Origin: Streptomyces coelicoflavus
GTDB lineage: Bacteria; Actinomycetota; Actinomycetes; Streptomycetales; Streptomycetaceae
Direction: 5' to 3'
Length of the DNA: 64,000 nt
NCBI RefSeq assembly: GCF_003112555.1
Contig: NZ_BEWB01000003.1
Location: forward strand, 310,001-374,000
A program made the position numbers and the translations under genes. Position 1 is the stretch's first letter. The number at the start of each line of letters is the position of its first letter. The notes under the pieces were generated by a model, which was given only the letters and a program-made list of their open reading frames with translations, ran no database searches and was not told the origin of the DNA. Shown here piece by piece: positions 44,666-52,812 of the stretch.

Positions 44666-46761
44666 ATCTCGTACCAGATGCTCTTGCCCTCGCCGCGCGG
44701 TGCGACGCCCCAGGCGTCCGCGAGCAGCTCGATCAGCATCAGCCCGCGTCCGGAGGAGGCCATCTCCCCCGGCCGGCGTTTGTGCGGCAGGTCGTCGCCG
44801 TTGTCGGTGACCTCCACCCGGATCCGCCGGTCGCCAGGCTCCCCGACGACCTCGGCGACCAGCAGGGCGTCGGTGTCGGTGTGGACCAGGACGTTCGTCA
44901 GCATCTCGGAGAGCAGCAGTACCGCCGCGTCCCGCTGTTCCTCGCCCGGCCAGTCGTGCAGCAGGTCGCGCAGGTGCTGCCGGGCGGTGGCGATCCGCGC
45001 CGGCTCGGCCTGGGCGACCGTCAGCATCGTGCGGCGCACCGGCGCCCGGACCGCGGTGCTCTCCCCGCAGCCGCAGCCCTCGCCCTGCCGGCACAGCAGC
45101 AACAGCGCGATGTCGTCCTCGCGGCGGTCGGACAGCGGGCCGACGGTGTGGTGCGAGGAGGGCCCGTGCACGGCCTGGACCAGCGCGTCGGCCAGCTCCT
45201 CCAGGCCGCCCGCGTGTTCCTCCAGGATCACCCGCAGACGGTGCCAGCCGCTCTGCAGATCGTGGCCGCCGGTCTCGACCAGGCCGTCCGTGCACAGCAT
45301 CAGGGTGTCCCCGGGCTCCAGGGCGAGGCGCGTCGTCGGGTAGTCGGAGTCCGGGTCGATGCCCAGCGGCAGCCCGCCCGCCGTGGCGAGGATCAGCGCC
45401 GTGCCGTCCGCCATGCGCACGACCGGGTCCAGATGCCCCGCGCGGGCGCTCTCCACGGTGCCGGTGGCGGGGTCGACCTCGGCGTAGTAGCAGGTCGCGA
45501 AGCGCAGGTCGCCGGGGTCGTCCGCGGAGGCGGCGAGGCCGTGGAAGAAGTGGGAGGCGCGGGCGAGCACCGCGTCGGGGCGGTGGCCCTCGGAGGCGTA
45601 GGCGCGCAGGGCGATGCGCAGCTGGCCCATCAGCCCGGCCGCCCGCACGTCGTGCCCCTGGACGTCGCCGATCACCAGCGCGAAACGGCCCCCGGGCAGC
45701 GGGATCATGTCGTACCAGTCCCCGCCCACCTGGAGGCCGCCGCCGGTGGGGACGTAGCGGGCGGCGACGTCCATGCCGGGGATCTCCGGGCCGAGCATCG
45801 GCAGCATGGAGCGCTGCAACCCCTCGGCCAGCTCCCGCTGGTTCTCGGCGGCGCCCGCCCGGGACAGGGCCTGGGCCAGCATCCGGGCCACCGTGGTCAG
45901 CACCGAGCGCTCGTCGGGAGTGAAGGCGACCGGGTAGGTGAAGGCCGCCATCCAGGCACCCATGGTGCGGCCCGCCACCGTCAGGGGGAGGAAGGCCCAG
46001 GAATGGCGGCCGAAGCGCTCGGCGAGGGGCCAGGTGAGGGGGTAGCGGTGCCGGTACTGCCCGGGGGAGGAGAGATAGACGGCCCGGCCGGTGCGCACCA
46101 CCTCGGCGGCCGGGTAGTCCGTCTCCAGCGGCATGTCGACGAACGGGTTCATGTCGTTCTGGGGCTGCCCGTGGTGGCCGATGACGGTCAGCCGGTCCCC
46201 CGACACCCCGAACACCGCGAGGCCGTCCGGGGAGAACCCCGGCATCGACAGCCCGGCCGCGACCCGCAGCACCTCCTCGGTGGACCGCGCCTCGGCCAGC
46301 GCCCGGCCCGCGTCCAGCAGGAAGGCCTCCCGCGAGCGGCGCCACTCGCCGGTGACCGCGCTGCGCCCGGCGGGGGTGCCCGGCCTCGGCTCGGCGACCT
46401 CCTGGAGGGTGCCGGTCAGCACGTATGCCTTGCGCGCGGAGTCGAAGGAGGGCTTGGAGCGGCTGCGTACGACCCGGACGACATGGCCGCGCTCGTCCAT
46501 GATCCGGATGCGGACCTCGGCGAGGGTCCCCTCGGCGACGGCGAGCTGGACCACCCCGGTGATCTCGTTCCAGTCCACCGGATGCAACCGGGCCCGTACC
46601 TGTGCCTCCGTGAGGGTCGCCGGTTCGGCGGGCAGCCCGAGCAGGCGGGCGGCCTCCCCGTCCACCGTGACCTCACCCGTGGCGGTGTCCCAGTGCCACA
46701 GTCCGGTCGCGAGGGCGGCGAGGACGTCCCCCACCTCGGGCAGGGGCTCACCAGTACGCAT
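44596..46761 (-). CDS. PAS-GAF-PP2C (SpoIIE) phosphatase with C-terminal anti-sigma-type ATPase domain
   Basis: 721 residues from ATG 46761. Domains: PAS-like about 10-120 (LWHWDTATGEVTVDGEAARLLG), GAF about 145-300 (GRALAEARSTEEVLRVAAGL...), PP2C/SpoIIE about 330-545 with GGDWYD (346-351), IGDVQGH (364-370), LMLCTDGLVE and EDDIALLLL, and an HATPase of the RsbW/SpoIIAB type about 590-700 with LLSEMLTNVLVHT, VTDNGDDLP and GRGLMLIELLADAWG. This plan allows one protein to act as both phosphatase and kinase in partner-switching control of sigma factors. No RsbV-like or sigma gene is nearby. Confidence 0.9.
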   Translation of the reverse strand: MRTGEPLPEVGDVLAALATGLWHWDTATGEVTVDGEAARLLGLPAEPATLTEAQVRARLHPVDWNEITGVVQLAVAEGTLAEVRIRIMDERGHVVRVVRSRSKPSFDSARKAYVLTGTLQEVAEPRPGTPAGRSAVTGEWRRSREAFLLDAGRALAEARSTEEVLRVAAGLSMPGFSPDGLAVFGVSGDRLTVIGHHGQPQNDMNPFVDMPLETDYPAAEVVRTGRAVYLSSPGQYRHRYPLTWPLAERFGRHSWAFLPLTVAGRTMGAWMAAFTYPVAFTPDERSVLTTVARMLAQALSRAGAAENQRELAEGLQRSMLPMLGPEIPGMDVAARYVPTGGGLQVGGDWYDMIPLPGGRFALVIGDVQGHDVRAAGLMGQLRIALRAYASEGHRPDAVLARASHFFHGLAASADDPGDLRFATCYYAEVDPATGTVESARAGHLDPVVRMADGTALILATAGGLPLGIDPDSDYPTTRLALEPGDTLMLCTDGLVETGGHDLQSGWHRLRVILEEHAGGLEELADALVQAVHGPSSHHTVGPLSDRREDDIALLLLCRQGEGCGCGESTAVRAPVRRTMLTVAQAEPARIATARQHLRDLLHDWPGEEQRDAAVLLLSEMLTNVLVHTDTDALLVAEVVGEPGDRRIRVEVTDNGDDLPHKRRPGEMASSGRGLMLIELLADAWGVAPRGEGKSIWYEIYESAAPGEGCGPAPGPGAAAAS

Positions 46762-46808
46762 TGCCCCACTTTAAGAAGAGGTGATCGGACGCTGCCACCG
46801 CTCGCGGC

Positions 46809-46841
46809 GGCACCGGAGCGGCACCGGAGCGGCACCGGAGC
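46809..46841. repeat. Three tandem 11-base repeats
   Basis: GGCACCGGAGC three times in a row (the last copy ends at 46841), between the phosphatase start and aspS. The rest of the 228-base gap has the parS site and the aspS promoter. Confidence 0.8.
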
Positions 46842-46933
46842 GGCCCCGGGGCCACCCCGGAGCGGCCGCGAGGCGGGGCCATGGCGAGTCAATGGGGAGG
46901 AAGGCAGGCGTGGCTGCCCGGTACGCTGGGGTT

Positions 46934-46947
46934 GTTTCACGTGAAAC
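46934..46947. promoter_or_regulatory. parS site upstream of aspS
   Basis: Exact GTTTCACGTGAAAC, 43 bases before aspS, identical to the one at 14532 and 32.4 kb from it. ParB loading here is expected. Being in the aspS leader, bound ParB could also affect aspS expression. Confidence 0.85.
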
Positions 46948-46989
46948 GCGAAACGCCATCCCCGATCCGCGAAGGCTGGATGAACGACG

Positions 46990-48753
46990 ATGCATCGGTA
47001 CAGGTCCCACACCTGCGGCGAGCTCCGCTCCTCTGACGTCGGTACCGACGTCCGACTGAGTGGCTGGCTGCACAATCGGCGCGACCTGGGCGGCATCCTC
47101 TTCATCGATCTGCGCGATCACCACGGCATCACGCAGCTCGTCGCCCGTCCGGGCACCGAGGCCTACGAGGCGCTGGACAAGCTGACCAAGGAATCGACCG
47201 TTCGGGTCGACGGCAAGGTCGTCTCCCGCGGCGCCGACAACATCAACCCCGACCTGCCCACCGGCGAGGTCGAGGTCGAGGTGGGCGAGGTCGAGCTGCT
47301 CGGTGCCGCCCAGCCGCTGCCCTTCACCATCAACACCGAGGACGGGGTCAACGAGGAGCGGCGCCTGGAGTACCGCTTCCTGGACCTGCGCCGCGAGCGC
47401 ATGCACCGCAACATCATGCTGCGCACCTCGGTCATCTCCGCCATCCGGCACAAGATGGTGACCCTCGGCTTCAACGAGATGGCGACGCCCATCCTCACCG
47501 CCACCTCCCCCGAGGGCGCCCGCGACTTCGTGGTCCCCTCCCGCCTGCACGCGGGCCGCTTCTACGCCCTGCCGCAGGCGCCGCAGCAGTTCAAGCAGCT
47601 GCTGATGATCTCGGGCTTCGACCGGTACTTCCAGATCGCGCCCTGCTTCCGCGACGAGGACGCCCGCGCCGACCGCTCGCCGGGCGAGTTCTACCAGCTC
47701 GACGTCGAGATGAGCTTCGTCGAGCAGGAGGACGTCTTCCAGCCGATCGAGCGGCTCATGACGGAGCTGTTCACGGAGTTCGGCAACGGCCGCGAGGTGA
47801 CGTCTCCGTTCCCGCGCATCCCGTTCCGCGAGGCGATGCTGAAGTACGGCTCCGACAAGCCGGACCTGCGCGCCCAGCTGGAGCTGGTCGACATCACCGA
47901 CGTCTTCGAGGGCTCGGAGTTCAAGGCCTTCGCCGGCAAGCACGTGCGCGCGCTGCCCGTCCCGGACGTCTCGGCGCAGCCCCGCAAGTTCTTCGACCAG
48001 CTCGGCGACTACGCCGTCTCGCAGGGTGCGAAGGGCCTGGCCTGGGTCCGCGTCGGCGAGGACGGCAAGCTGTCCGGCCCGATCGCCAAGTTCCTCACCG
48101 AGGAGAACGTCGCGGAGCTGACCAAGCGGCTCTCGCTGGCCGCCGGCCACGCGGTGTTCTTCGGCGCGGGCGAGTTCGACGAGGTCTCCAAGATCATGGG
48201 CGCGGTCCGCGTCGAGGCCGCCAAGCGCGCCGGCCACTTCGAGGAGAACGTCTTCCGCTTCTGCTGGATCGTCGACTTCCCGATGTACGAGAAGGACGAG
48301 GAGACGGGGAAGATCGACTTCTCCCACAACCCGTTCTCGATGCCGCAGGGCGGCATGGACGCCCTGGAGAACCAGGACCCGCTGGACGTCCTGGCCTGGC
48401 AGTACGACATCGTCTGCAACGGTGTCGAGCTGTCCTCCGGCGCGATCCGGAACCACGAGCCGGAGATCATGCTCAAGGCCTTCGAGATCGCCGGCTACGA
48501 CGCGGAGACCGTCGAGCGCGAGTTCGCCGGCATGCTGCGCGCCCTCCGCTTCGGCGCCCCGCCCCACGGTGGCATCGCCCCCGGCGTCGACCGCATCGTC
48601 ATGCTGCTGGCCGACGAGCCCAACATCCGCGAAACCATCGCCTTCCCGCTCAACGGCAACGCCCAGGACCTGATGATGGGCGCCCCGACCGAGCTGGACG
48701 AGACCCGGCTGAGGGAACTGCACCTGACGGTGCGCAAGCCGCAGCCGAAGTAG
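46990..48753 (+). CDS. aspS: Aspartate--tRNA ligase AspS
   Basis: 587 residues from ATG 46990. Class II synthetase: N-terminal OB-fold anticodon domain (GWLHNRRDLGGILFIDLRDHHGITQLV), motif 1 region (MLRTSVISAIRHKM), motif 2 FRDEDARADRSPGEFYQLDVEMSF, bacterial GAD insertion (about 290-400), motif 3 GGIAPGVDRIVMLLAD. It charges tRNA-Asp; in actinomycetes that also have GatCAB the enzyme can be non-discriminating and charge tRNA-Asn, not tested here. A 23-base-pair terminator follows. Confidence 0.97.
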   Translation: MHRYRSHTCGELRSSDVGTDVRLSGWLHNRRDLGGILFIDLRDHHGITQLVARPGTEAYEALDKLTKESTVRVDGKVVSRGADNINPDLPTGEVEVEVGEVELLGAAQPLPFTINTEDGVNEERRLEYRFLDLRRERMHRNIMLRTSVISAIRHKMVTLGFNEMATPILTATSPEGARDFVVPSRLHAGRFYALPQAPQQFKQLLMISGFDRYFQIAPCFRDEDARADRSPGEFYQLDVEMSFVEQEDVFQPIERLMTELFTEFGNGREVTSPFPRIPFREAMLKYGSDKPDLRAQLELVDITDVFEGSEFKAFAGKHVRALPVPDVSAQPRKFFDQLGDYAVSQGAKGLAWVRVGEDGKLSGPIAKFLTEENVAELTKRLSLAAGHAVFFGAGEFDEVSKIMGAVRVEAAKRAGHFEENVFRFCWIVDFPMYEKDEETGKIDFSHNPFSMPQGGMDALENQDPLDVLAWQYDIVCNGVELSSGAIRNHEPEIMLKAFEIAGYDAETVEREFAGMLRALRFGAPPHGGIAPGVDRIVMLLADEPNIRETIAFPLNGNAQDLMMGAPTELDETRLRELHLTVRKPQPK

Positions 48754-48770
48754 TCCGCCGACGGCAAGGC

Positions 48771-48822
48771 ACGGCGTAGGGCCCGGCACCGGATCGATCT
48801 CCGGTGCCGGGCCCTACGCCGT
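48771..48822. terminator. Strong terminator after aspS
   Basis: Perfect 23-base-pair stem (48771-48793 with 48800-48822) around TCGATC. Symmetric, so it serves aspS and possibly the convergent PH-domain gene. Confidence 0.92.
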
Positions 48823-48880
48823 GGACGGACAAGTTGCGCCCAGTGCCTCGAACACGGGCGCGAGCCTCCGGGTGCTCGCG

Positions 48881-49246
48881 TCAGCGGGCCACGAACTGGG
48901 TGAGGATCGCCTGGACCTCGTAGATGTCGACGCCCTTGGTGAAGGTCTTCTGGATGGGGGCCTGGGAGCCGGAGAGCCAGATCTTCAGTTCGGCGTCGAG
49001 GTCGAAGTGGCCGGCCGTCTCGACCGCGAAGTGCGTGATGCTGCGGTACGGGATCGAGTGGTACTCGGTCTTCTTGCCGGTGATGCCCTGCTTGTCGATC
49101 AGGATGAGGCGCCGGTCGGTGAACAGGATGGTGTCGCGGATCAGCAGGTAGGCCGCGTGGACCTGCTCGCCGTGGCCGAGCAGGCGCGCGTACTCCTGCT
49201 GCGCCTGGGCCGGGTCGATGCTGTGCGCGTTGCCGAAGAGTGCCAT
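48881..49246 (-). CDS. PH-domain (bPH-like) protein
   Basis: 121 residues from ATG 49246, GGGGGG upstream. After a short helix (IDPAQAQQEYARLLGHGEQVHAAYLLIRDTILFTDRRLILIDKQGITGKKTEYHSIPYRSITHFAVETAGHFDLDAELKIWLSG) the seven-strand/one-helix order of bacterial PH domains (YvbH type) is visible. It is cytosolic, without membrane segments. Role unknown; often single-gene units. Terminator hairpins flank it on both sides. Confidence 0.82.
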   Translation of the reverse strand: MALFGNAHSIDPAQAQQEYARLLGHGEQVHAAYLLIRDTILFTDRRLILIDKQGITGKKTEYHSIPYRSITHFAVETAGHFDLDAELKIWLSGSQAPIQKTFTKGVDIYEVQAILTQFVAR

Positions 49247-49297
49247 GGATGTCCCCCCACGTGAGCTGCTTGTTTGTACGATCCTCGCAAACACGGA

Positions 49298-49331
49298 GGG
49301 CCCGGGAGAAGCTGCTGCCTCTCCCGGGCCC
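49298..49331. terminator. Terminator after metG
   Basis: Perfect 12-base-pair stem GGGCCCGGGAGA with a ten-base loop AGCTGCTGCC, 17 bases past the metG stop on the minus strand. Confidence 0.88.
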
Positions 49332-49348
49332 CTGCTGTAGCGAGCGTG

Positions 49349-50965
49349 TTACGCCGTCGGCTTCTCCTCGAGACGGGGGAAGAGGACCGCGCCCTTGGTG
49401 ACCGTGGCGCCGGCGGGGAGCCGGCCCCAGTCGGCCGCGTGCTGGACCTGCTGGTCCGCGAGGGCGCCCAGGGAGGGCTCGGCGCCGAGGGAGTCCCAGA
49501 GCTTCTGGGAGGTGTCCGGCATGATCGGGTTCAGGAGGACCGCCACGGCACGGAGCGCTTCCGCGGCCGTGTAGAGGATCGTCGCCAGGCGGGCCTTGCC
49601 CTCCGGGCTGTCGTCCTTCGCGACCTTCCAGGGCTCCTGCTCGGTGATGTAGCCGTTGACCTGCTTGACGAAGTCGAAGACCGCCAGGATGCCGCCCTGG
49701 AAGTCCAGCTCCTCGCCGATCTTCCGGTCGGCCTCGGTCACGGCCTTGGTCAGGCCGTCGTGGATGGCCTTCTCGGCGTCGCCGTCGGCCGTCGCCGCCG
49801 GCAGCGCGCCGCCGAAGTACTTGTTGACCATGGCCGCCACGCGGGAGGCGAGGTTGCCGTAGTCGTTGGCCAGCTCGCTGGTGTAGCGGGCGGAGAAGTC
49901 CTCCCAGGAGAAGCTGCCGTCCTGACCGAAGGCGATCGCGCGCAGGAAGTACCAGCGGTACGCGTCCACACCGAAGTGCGAGGTCAGGTCCTGCGGCTTG
50001 ATGCCGGTCAGGTTGGACTTCGACATCTTCTCGCCGCCGACCATCAGCCAGCCGTTCGCGGCGATCTTCCCGGGCAGGGGCAGGCCCTGCGCCATCAGCA
50101 TGGCCGGCCAGATGATCGCGTGGAAGCGGAGGATGTCCTTGCCGACCAGGTGCACGTCGGCCGGGAACGTCGACTCGAACTTCTCCGGGTTCTCGTTGTA
50201 GCCGACCGCCGTGGCGTAGTTCAGCAGGGCGTCGACCCACACGTAGATGACGTGCTTGTCGTCCCAGGGCACCGGCACGCCCCAGTCGAAGGTCGAGCGG
50301 GAGATGGAGAGGTCCTGGAGGCCCTGGCGGACGAAATTCACGACCTCGTTGCGCGCGGACTCGGGCTGGATGAAGCCCGGGTTGGCCTCGTAGTGCGCGA
50401 GCAGCTTCTCGCTGTACTCGCTCAGCTTGAAGAAGTAGTTCTCCTCGCTGAGGATCTCCACCGGCTTCTTGTGGATCGGGCACAGCTTCTGGCCCGCGTA
50501 CTCGCCCTCGCCGTCGAGCAGCTCGCCGGGGAGCTTGTACTCCTCGCAGCCCACGCAGTACGGGCCCTCGTAGCCGCCCTTGTAGATCTCGTCCTTGTCG
50601 TACAGGTCCTGCACGAACTCCTGGACGCGGTCGGTGTGCCGCTTCTGCGTGGTGCGGATGAAGTCGTCGTTCGCGATGTCGAGGTGCTCCCACAGGGGCT
50701 TCCAGGCCTCCGTGACGAGCTTGTCGGCCCAGGCCTGCGGGGTGACCCCGTTCGCCTCGGCCGTACGCATGATCTTCTGACCGTGCTCGTCCGTGCCGGT
50801 GAGGTACCACACCTTCTCACCGCGCTGGCGGTGCCAGCGGGTGAGCACGTCGCCTGCGACGGTCGTATAGGCGTGGCCCAGGTGAGGAGCGTCGTTGACG
50901 TAGTAAATGGGGGTCGAGACGTAGTACGCCTTCGCCCCCTGCTTCTCTGATCCAGTGGCCGCCAT
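49349..50965 (-). CDS. metG: Methionine--tRNA ligase MetG
   Basis: 538 residues from ATG 50965. Class I motifs: HIGH-equivalent NDAPHLGHAYTTVAGD, Zn knuckle region GPYCVGCEEYKLPGE...KLCPIHKKP (Cys-X2-Cys and Cys-X2-His), KMSKS in GGEKMSKSNLTG. The helical anticodon domain follows. It ends in VLFPRLEEKPTA, without the C-terminal tRNA-binding EMAP domain of longer enzymes. No clear Shine-Dalgarno is seen before the start. Confidence 0.97.
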   Translation of the reverse strand: MAATGSEKQGAKAYYVSTPIYYVNDAPHLGHAYTTVAGDVLTRWHRQRGEKVWYLTGTDEHGQKIMRTAEANGVTPQAWADKLVTEAWKPLWEHLDIANDDFIRTTQKRHTDRVQEFVQDLYDKDEIYKGGYEGPYCVGCEEYKLPGELLDGEGEYAGQKLCPIHKKPVEILSEENYFFKLSEYSEKLLAHYEANPGFIQPESARNEVVNFVRQGLQDLSISRSTFDWGVPVPWDDKHVIYVWVDALLNYATAVGYNENPEKFESTFPADVHLVGKDILRFHAIIWPAMLMAQGLPLPGKIAANGWLMVGGEKMSKSNLTGIKPQDLTSHFGVDAYRWYFLRAIAFGQDGSFSWEDFSARYTSELANDYGNLASRVAAMVNKYFGGALPAATADGDAEKAIHDGLTKAVTEADRKIGEELDFQGGILAVFDFVKQVNGYITEQEPWKVAKDDSPEGKARLATILYTAAEALRAVAVLLNPIMPDTSQKLWDSLGAEPSLGALADQQVQHAADWGRLPAGATVTKGAVLFPRLEEKPTA

Positions 50966-51010
50966 GGTCGAAATCCTACTGGCCCGGTGGAGATCGACTC
51001 ACACGCGTTT

Positions 51011-51050
51011 CGGGGGGTGGACGGAGGGGTTCCTCTCCGTCCACCCCCCG
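51011..51050. terminator. Terminator after the VWA-protein gene
   Basis: Perfect 16-base-pair stem CGGGGGGTGGACGGAG with loop GGGTTCCT, 30 bases past the minus-strand stop at 51080. Confidence 0.9.
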
Positions 51051-51079
51051 AGGAGTCTGCGTACGGCCGTGCGGTCCGG

Positions 51080-52549
51080 CTACGGGCGCCAGGTGGCCAG
51101 GACGCCCTCGTACAGTTCCTTGTCGGTGAGCTCCTTCGGGGTCTCGCCGGCCAGGAAGTGGGAGGCGTTGCCCGTCTTGAGCTTGCGGAGGTAGTCGAAG
51201 GCCTTGTTCTCCGGGTCACCGAAGGCGACGAAGGAGAAGTGGACGTTCGGGTGGTTCGCCGCCGCGTCGGTGAGGGACTGGGTGGCGGGGGTCTTGGCGT
51301 CGGGGGCGCCGTCGGTCTGGAAGATCACCAAGGCGGGGGTGCCGGGGTCCGCTTCCTCGGTGTGGTGGGCGAGGACCGCCTCGACGGCGGCGTGGTAGCT
51401 GGTGCGGCCCATGCGGCCGAGCGCTGCGTGGAGCTCGTCGATCTTGTTCTCGTGGTCGGTGAGGGTGAGGTCGCCGGTGCCGTCCACTTCCGTGGAGAAG
51501 AACGTGACGTGGACCGTGGCCTCGGGGTCCAGGTGCGCCGCGAGCGCGAGGGTCTGCTCGGCGAGGGCCTGGGCGGAGCCGTCCTTGTAGTACGGGCGCA
51601 TGGAGGCGGAGCGGTCGAGGACGAGGTGGACCTTGGCGCGGGTGCCGGTGAGGTCGTGCTTCTTGAGGGTGGTGCCGGCGGCCTTGTAGGCGGTGGTGAG
51701 GGCGGGGGCGCGGGAGCGGATGCGCGCGGCGGGGGTTGCGGGTTTCGACGCCTCGGCTTCGCCTTCGGCGTCCGTGTTCCCACGCGGTGCCTCCGGCTGG
51801 AGGGCCGCTGTGGACGCCTCGGCTTCGCCTTCGGCGTCCGTGTTCCCACCCGCACCGCCCGTGCTGCCTTCGTTGTCGGGTGCGGGTGGCCCCTGTGGGG
51901 TGTCCTCGCCGTCGGCGGCTGCGGGTTCCGGCTCGGCCTTCGGCTCCGCCTTGGCTTCGGGTTCCGGTTCCGGTTCCGGCTCGGCCTTCGGTTCCGCCTT
52001 GGCTTCCGGCTCCGGTTCCGGATCGGCCTTCGGCTCCGCCTTCGCTTCGGGTTCCGGTTCCGGTGCGGGCTCGGGCTCAGCCTTGGCTTCCGGCTCGGGC
52101 TCCGCCTTGGCTTCCGCCTCCGGCTCAGCCTTGGCGTCCAGCTCCGGCTCCGGCTTCGGGTCGGGGGTCGGCTCCGGCTTGGGGGCTGCCTCTGCTTCCG
52201 GCTCGGGGGCCGTTGCTTCCGGCTCGGGGGCCGGCTCCGGTTCCGGGGACGGGGTCGGCTCCTCGGACGTCGGGTCCGTCGGCTTCGGGACCGTGATGTT
52301 GGTGAAGGCGGCCTTGACGAGGTCGTGTTCGTCGGGGGTGGGTTCCGAGCGGGGCTCGGGGATCTGGGAAACGGCCTCCGGCTGGTCCGGGGTCTCGGCC
52401 GGCTCCGCGGGTGCGGTGGGCTGGGACGGGAGCTTCGGCTCCGGCGCGGTGACCGGCGGTGCCGTCTCCTGCGTCGCACCCTCCGCCGGGGCGGCCTGTT
52501 CTTTGCGTGACCGGCCGAACGCGTTCCGCAGGAGAGTGAGAATGCCCAT
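51080..52549 (-). CDS. VWA-domain protein with acidic Glu-Pro-Ala-Lys repeat region
   Basis: 489 residues from ATG 52549. Residues 1-15 are basic ([13 protein letters not shown]). Residues 90-235 consist of [15 protein letters not shown] repeats, then two copies of [16 protein letters not shown] domain of about 200 residues follows with the MIDAS motif DRSASM (about 310), a central Thr (TFFSTEVDG) and [38 protein letters not shown]. This kind of VWA is near to those of TerY/TerF-like tellurite and stress proteins, which organise metal-dependent protein complexes. No ter genes are adjacent. Cytosolic, no signal peptide. Confidence 0.82.
   Translation of the reverse strand: MGILTLLRNAFGRSRKEQAAPAEGATQETAPPVTAPEPKLPSQPTAPAEPAETPDQPEAVSQIPEPRSEPTPDEHDLVKAAFTNITVPKPTDPTSEEPTPSPEPEPAPEPEATAPEPEAEAAPKPEPTPDPKPEPELDAKAEPEAEAKAEPEPEAKAEPEPAPEPEPEAKAEPKADPEPEPEAKAEPKAEPEPEPEPEAKAEPKAEPEPAAADGEDTPQGPPAPDNEGSTGGAGGNTDAEGEAEASTAALQPEAPRGNTDAEGEAEASKPATPAARIRSRAPALTTAYKAAGTTLKKHDLTGTRAKVHLVLDRSASMRPYYKDGSAQALAEQTLALAAHLDPEATVHVTFFSTEVDGTGDLTLTDHENKIDELHAALGRMGRTSYHAAVEAVLAHHTEEADPGTPALVIFQTDGAPDAKTPATQSLTDAAANHPNVHFSFVAFGDPENKAFDYLRKLKTGNASHFLAGETPKELTDKELYEGVLATWRP
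51747..51849. repeat. Two direct copies of a 37-base sequence, 66 bases apart
   Basis: The 37-base stretch starting GACGCCTCGGCTTCGCCTTC at 51747 recurs exactly at 51813. It is in frame in the VWA gene (period 66 = 22 codons) and codes [12 protein letters not shown] in both copies. Exact conservation at nucleotide level indicates recent duplication or a short mobile repeat. Confidence 0.85.
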
Positions 52550-52712
52550 GTGCGCAACCCTTCGAGTGAGTTGGTGCCGTCAATCCCTGGCCAGGACGGA
52601 CACGTAAGGTTAGCGGTCCCGGCTTGTGATCTTGTGCAGGGTCTGGCATGCGGGCGATGCCGCGTCAAGGGCGGATCGAGACGTCGTGCTGAGACCCTCA
52701 CGGATTCCGTGG

Positions 52713-52734
52713 GTTCACTCCCCGTTCACCGCGA
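52713..52734 (+). promoter_or_regulatory. PHO box (PhoP-binding direct repeats)
   Basis: GTTCACTCCCC followed directly by GTTCACCGCGA: two 11-base units of the Streptomyces PhoP direct repeat (GTTCACC-like core), with a weak third unit just upstream (52702). It lies 79 bases before the phosphatase start, fitting phosphate-starvation control. Confidence 0.75.
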
Positions 52735-52812
52735 CGCCCGGTCCCCGCACGTATGTGCGCCTACGGTCGCGCTGACACCAGGGCATACAGGGATTCTCAA
52801 GGGGAGAACACA

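Noticed and set aside
43391..46944. Very long open frames on both strands (over 980 and 1100 codons) across the phosphatase region
   Set aside because: They are shadow frames caused by high GC in the third codon position; their proteins are Arg/Gly/Pro-rich and match no family, whereas the 721-residue minus-strand frame shows clear domains.
46762..46989. tRNA or riboswitch leader before aspS
   Set aside because: No cloverleaf, T-box or specifier loop found; only 11-base repeats and parS.
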